The notes under the pieces were generated by a model that searched no databases, had not been told where the DNA came from, and worked only from the letters and a program-made list of their open reading frames with translations. A DNA stretch of 64,000 nucleotides from Streptomyces varsoviensis (GTDB taxonomy: Bacteria > Actinomycetota > Actinomycetes > Streptomycetales > Streptomycetaceae), in NCBI RefSeq assembly GCF_000718635.1, contig NZ_JOBF01000003.1, positions 248,001-312,000 on the forward strand, written 5' to 3'. Shown here piece by piece: positions 60,830 to 64,000 of this stretch; within the stretch, counting starts at the first letter, position 1; every line of letters begins with the position of its first letter. The translations under genes and the position numbers were made by a program.

Positions 60830-62629
60830 ATGACCGCCGGCCTGCGATTGGGACCGCTGCTGCGCTACGTGGACCGGGAGGCGGGCGGGAGCGCCACGGT
60901 CTGGATCGAGGCCGACCGGCCCTGCACGGCGGAGGTGCGCTGCGCGGACGGCGCGGGCGGTTCGGCCCGTAGCTGGCAGATAGCGGGCCACCATTACGCG
61001 CTGATACCGGTCACCGGGCTGCGGCCGGGGACCGAGACGGCGTACCGCGTGCTGCTCAACGGCGAGCAGGTGTGGCCGCTGGCCGGCTCACCCTTTCCGG
61101 AGAGCACGATACGGACGCCGAAGGGCCCGGACGCCGCCCTGCGTGTGACCTTCGGCTCCTGCCGCTGGGCGGCCCCGCCGTCCGGCAGCGGGCACGATCC
61201 GGTCGGGCCCGACGCCCTCGACACGCTGGCCGGCGAGCTCGCCCGGCGCCCCGGGGCCGAGCGCCCGGACGTCCTCCTGCTGCTGGGCGACCAGGTCTAC
61301 GCCGACGAGACCTCCGCCGAGACGCGCCGCTGGCTCTCCGCGCGCCGCGATCTCGCCGAGCCGCCGTGGCACCAGGCGGCGGACTACGAGGAGTACACCC
61401 GGCTGTATTACGAGTCCTGGCTGGACCCCGAGGTCCGCTGGCTGCTCTCGGCCGTCCCGTCCCTCATGATCTTCGACGATCACGACATAGTCGACGACTG
61501 GAACACCAGCGAGGCGTGGCTGGAGGGGATGCGGGCGACGCCGTGGTGGCAGGAGCGGGTGGTCAGCGGGCTGATGTCGTACTGGGTCCATCAGCACCTG
61601 GGCAATCTCTCGCCCGCCGAGCTGGCCGCCGACAAGCTGTACGGGGCGGTGTGCGAGGCGCGGGACGGCACGGAGCTGGTACGGGAGTTCGCGGCCCGCG
61701 CCGACGCCGAGCCGACCGGGGTCCGCTGGAGCTACCGCCGCGACTTCGGGCGCGTACGGCTGCTGATGGTCGACACCCGCGCCGCCCGGGTACTGGACGA
61801 GGGCCGCCGCTCGATGCTCGATCCGGTGGAGGCCGACTGGCTGCGCGCGGCGGCGCTGGACGGCGGCCCCGGCGCGTACGACCACCTCCTGATCGGCACG
61901 TCGCTGCCGTGGCTGCTGCCGCACTTCGTGCACGACGTGGAGGCGTGGAACGCCGCCGTCTGCCGCGGCGAGCGCGGCCCGCGCTGGGCCCGGCTCGGGG
62001 AGCGGCTGCGGCGGCGGGCGGACTTGGAGCACTGGGCGGCGTTCCCCGCGTCCTTCGACGCGCTCGCCGACCTCATCGCGACGGTGGGCCGCGGCCCCGG
62101 CGCGCCCGCCACGATCAGCGTGCTGTCGGGCGATGTGCACCACGCGTACGTGGCCGAGCCGGACTTCGGCCGCTTTCCGGGCGGGCTGACGAGCCGGGTG
62201 TCCCAGTTGACCTGCTCCCCCGTGCACAACAGCATTCCCGCCGCGATGCGGCAGGGGTTCCGGTTCGGCTGGAGCCGGGCCGGGCGGTGGCTGGGGCGCG
62301 GCTTCGCCCGGCACGGGCGGGTGGCGCCGCCGGCGGTGGAGTGGAGCAGGACGGGCGGGCCCTGGTTCGGCAATCAGCTCATGACGCTGACGCTGCGCGG
62401 GCGCGGCGCGTGGCTGCGGCTGGACCAGGCGGTGTCGGGGCGGGAGCGGGACCGGGACGGTGCCGTCGGTCCGCTCAGTCGACGGAGCGGTCCGTCCAAT
62501 CGGCAGAGCGGTCCGTTCAGTCGACAGAGCGGTCCGTTCAGCCGACCGGTAGACCGGGGGCGGGAGCTGCGGAAGGCGCGGAAGTTGCGGACGGCCATGG
62601 AGGCGGAGCTGTCGCCGCCGACGGGGTGA
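60830..62629 (+). CDS. PhoD-like alkaline phosphatase family protein
   Basis: The protein has 599 aa from ATG 60830 (GGAGGGAGG upstream). An N-terminal Ig-like part (to about 110) precedes a PhoD/metallophosphatase domain with GSCRWAAP, LLLGDQVYADET, MIFDDHDIVDDWN (metal ligands), LIGTSLPWLLP and LSGDVHHAYVAE. No twin-arginine signal peptide is present, unlike secreted PhoD, so it may be cytoplasmic. The tail has repeated SGPFSRQ units from a short tandem repeat. Confidence 0.85.
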   Translation: MTAGLRLGPLLRYVDREAGGSATVWIEADRPCTAEVRCADGAGGSARSWQIAGHHYALIPVTGLRPGTETAYRVLLNGEQVWPLAGSPFPESTIRTPKGPDAALRVTFGSCRWAAPPSGSGHDPVGPDALDTLAGELARRPGAERPDVLLLLGDQVYADETSAETRRWLSARRDLAEPPWHQAADYEEYTRLYYESWLDPEVRWLLSAVPSLMIFDDHDIVDDWNTSEAWLEGMRATPWWQERVVSGLMSYWVHQHLGNLSPAELAADKLYGAVCEARDGTELVREFAARADAEPTGVRWSYRRDFGRVRLLMVDTRAARVLDEGRRSMLDPVEADWLRAAALDGGPGAYDHLLIGTSLPWLLPHFVHDVEAWNAAVCRGERGPRWARLGERLRRRADLEHWAAFPASFDALADLIATVGRGPGAPATISVLSGDVHHAYVAEPDFGRFPGGLTSRVSQLTCSPVHNSIPAAMRQGFRFGWSRAGRWLGRGFARHGRVAPPAVEWSRTGGPWFGNQLMTLTLRGRGAWLRLDQAVSGRERDRDGAVGPLSRRSGPSNRQSGPFSRQSGPFSRPVDRGRELRKARKLRTAMEAELSPPTG

Positions 62630-62690
62630 GGCGGCTGAGACTGCGGGTGGTCGATACATCGAATTTGTCTGTACCAAAACAAGAACTTGA

Positions 62691-62724
62691 ACTTGCAAGT
62701 AACGATTAGGTCAACCTAACCTGG
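62691..62724 (+). promoter_or_regulatory. ACTTGCAAGT palindrome and iron-box-like element before the DoxX gene
   Basis: ACTTGCAAGT (62691-62700) is a perfect 10-bp palindrome. TTAGGTCAACCTAACCTGG (62706-62724) matches about 15 of 19 positions of the DmdR/IdeR iron-box consensus. Both lie within 75 bases of the DoxX start, in an unusually AT-rich stretch. Confidence 0.5.
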
Positions 62725-62762
62725 GTCCCTCGTTTCCGTCCCCGACACGAGGAGTCCCCGCC

Positions 62763-63239
62763 ATGCCCCCCACCAATGCCCCCCTGAGCGACCGGCTCAC
62801 CACGGCCAAGCCCTACGTCCTCTCCCTCTTCCGGATCGTCGTCGGGCTCCTCTTCGCCTGCCACGGCGCGGCGGCCCTCTTCGGCATACTCGGCGGCGCG
62901 GGCGGCGGCGGCGACACGGTCGCGGCGGGCACCTGGCCCGGCTGGTACGCGGCAGTGATCCAGTTCGTCGGCGGCATCCTGGTGCTGCTCGGCCTCGGCT
63001 CCCGCACCGCCGCCCTGATCAGCTCCGGCTCCATGGCGTACGCGTACTTCAGCACCCACGCCCCCGAGGGCCTGTGGCCGCTGCTCAACGGCGGCGAGGC
63101 GTCCGCCATGTTCTGCTGGGCCTTCCTGCTGCTGGTCTTCACCGGCCCCGGCGCCCTGACCCTCGACCGAGTACTCGCCCGCTCCCGCCAGGAGACGCCC
63201 GCGGCGGCCCAGCAGCGCGAGCCGAGCGCCATCGGCTGA
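62763..63239 (+). CDS. DoxX-family membrane protein
   Basis: The protein has 158 aa from ATG 62763 (GAGGAG upstream). Four helices are visible: SLFRIVVGLLFACHGAAALFG, GWYAAVIQFVGGILVLLGL, TAALISSGSMAYAYF and AMFCWAFLLLVFTGPGALTLD. This is the DoxX fold, with Arg and His in the first helix as in the family. In mycobacteria DoxX acts with superoxide dismutase in redox defence. The promoter carries an iron-box-like element and a palindrome. Confidence 0.88.
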   Translation: MPPTNAPLSDRLTTAKPYVLSLFRIVVGLLFACHGAAALFGILGGAGGGGDTVAAGTWPGWYAAVIQFVGGILVLLGLGSRTAALISSGSMAYAYFSTHAPEGLWPLLNGGEASAMFCWAFLLLVFTGPGALTLDRVLARSRQETPAAAQQREPSAIG

Positions 63240-63502
63240 CGCACCGCGACTGACGCACCGCGACTGACGGACCGCGGCCGACGCACCACGCTCCGCTCAA
63301 GCCGCTCAATCCGCGCGTTCCGCTCAGCGCGCCACCGGGGCCCCGTCCATCGGCCGGGGCCCCACCTGGGGCTTCGGGCCGGCGTCAGCCACCCCCACAC
63401 CCGGGACCCGCGCGTCGCGGGCGTACGCTGTACGGCTGTGAAGGCCGCTCCTGCCGCTCCCCTGCGACACCGCGGCGGGGGACCGTACCAGGAGATCAGG
63501 AC

Positions 63503-64000
63503 GTGTTGGAGCAGTTGGGGTCATTGGCCGACCCACCATGGATCTATGTGATCGTCGGCGTCTCCGTCCTGCTCGATGTCTTCCTGCCCGTCCTCCCCAG
63601 CGGCGTCCTGGTGATCACCGCCGCCACGGCGGCCGCCGGCTCGACCGCCGCCGACCGCGTCGCCGGCGTCGGCCCGGTCCACCCCGCGCACGACATCTCC
63701 ACCATGTTCTCCCTGATGCTGTGCGCCGCCACCGCCTCCGTACTCGGCGACCTCGTCGCCTACCGGCTCGCCTGGCGCGGCGGCCCCCGCTTCGACCGCG
63801 CCATGGCCCGCTCCCGCCGGCTCGCCGCCGCCCAGGCCAAGATCGGCACGGCGCTGTCGCGCGGCGGCGGCCCGCTCGTCGTCCTGGCCCGCTTCGCCCC
63901 GGCCGGCCGCTCGCTGGTGAGCATCGGCGCGGGCGTCATGCACCGCGATGTCGCCGAGTTCCTGCCCTGGTCCGCACTTGCCGGAGTGGTCTGGGCCGCT
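63503..64000 (+). CDS. DedA/VTT-domain family membrane protein (partial, C-terminus off the window)
   Basis: Starts at GTG 63503 (AGGAGA upstream) and continues past the window; 166 residues are visible. The first helix, WIYVIVGVSVLLDVFLPVLPSGVLVI, is the VTT-domain opening, and VLARFAPAGRSLVSIGAGVM is the conserved F/[YL]xRFxPxxR motif of DedA proteins. It likely acts in membrane lipid flipping or transport of polar lipids. Confidence 0.85.
   Translation, partial: MLEQLGSLADPPWIYVIVGVSVLLDVFLPVLPSGVLVITAATAAAGSTAADRVAGVGPVHPAHDISTMFSLMLCAATASVLGDLVAYRLAWRGGPRFDRAMARSRRLAAAQAKIGTALSRGGGPLVVLARFAPAGRSLVSIGAGVMHRDVAEFLPWSALAGVVWAA

Overview
The window is typical Streptomyces-type actinobacterial chromosome. 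It has very high GC, third-position GC bias, many GTG starts, GGAGG-like ribosome sites and rare TTA codons. It also carries Streptomyces-lineage families: a RamC/RamS/RamA/RamB/RamR morphogen locus, DUF6230/DUF6114 proteins, SCO2322-family and DUF397 proteins, and a GT87-PAP2 fusion. No rRNA, tRNA, CRISPR array or intact transposase was seen.

Left part (1-15.7 kb): a partial PAS-SpoIIE phosphatase, a small methyltransferase, an N-acetylmuramoyl-alanine amidase, a DUF5336-like membrane protein, an F420-type LLM oxidoreductase, an M1 peptidase lipoprotein and a mycothiol-dependent-type enzyme. A decayed patch follows (8.5-9.5 kb) with a truncated HxlR regulator, a truncated MFS pump and a headless DUF397 remnant. 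Directly after it is a PARP-type ADP-ribosyltransferase (9608-10966) with an intact H-Y-E triad and an N-terminal LQRxAGNAAV motif of the kind seen on injection-system-linked toxins. Next come a prenyltransferase-like/methyltransferase/GT4 operon and a KstR-type TetR regulator with a perfect KstR consensus site in front of it.

16.1-23.4 kb is a complete SapB-type class III lanthipeptide locus: ramR (with a TTA codon), ramB, ramA, a 39-aa ramS precursor with two SxxSxxxC motifs, and ramC. Flanking it and further right (23.5-28 kb and 38-40.7 kb) is a dispersed steroid-catabolism-like set: ferredoxin, aldehyde dehydrogenase, MBL hydrolase, FadA5-like thiolase and CYP125-like P450. These genes share an AGAAC-N8-GTTCT palindrome or a KstR-like site in their promoters.

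28.1-35.6 kb is a cobalamin-riboswitch-controlled five-gene operon with 4-base overlaps at every junction. It encodes a secreted alpha/alpha-barrel-type protein, a SCO2322-family protein, an ECF transmembrane T subunit, a fused double ATPase and an S subunit. The first two proteins together resemble the two domains of animal B12 carriers, so the operon is proposed to capture and import a corrinoid.

Right part: a Fic-type toxin/RHH antitoxin pair, GNAT enzymes, a secreted lysozyme-like transglycosylase, a 1.1-kb non-coding region with a long inverted repeat, a DUF6230/DUF6114/secreted-protein operon, an MMPL transporter, a dienelactone hydrolase, the GT87-PAP2 fusion, an O-methyltransferase and an MFS drug exporter fused to a winged-helix domain. 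Beyond these are a peptidoglycan-binding protein with three TTA codons, a HAD phosphatase, a GDT1-type transporter behind a yybP-ykoY (Mn2+) riboswitch, FetB, a secreted HNH nuclease, PhoD, DoxX and a partial DedA protein. Short tandem repeats are unusually common between genes.
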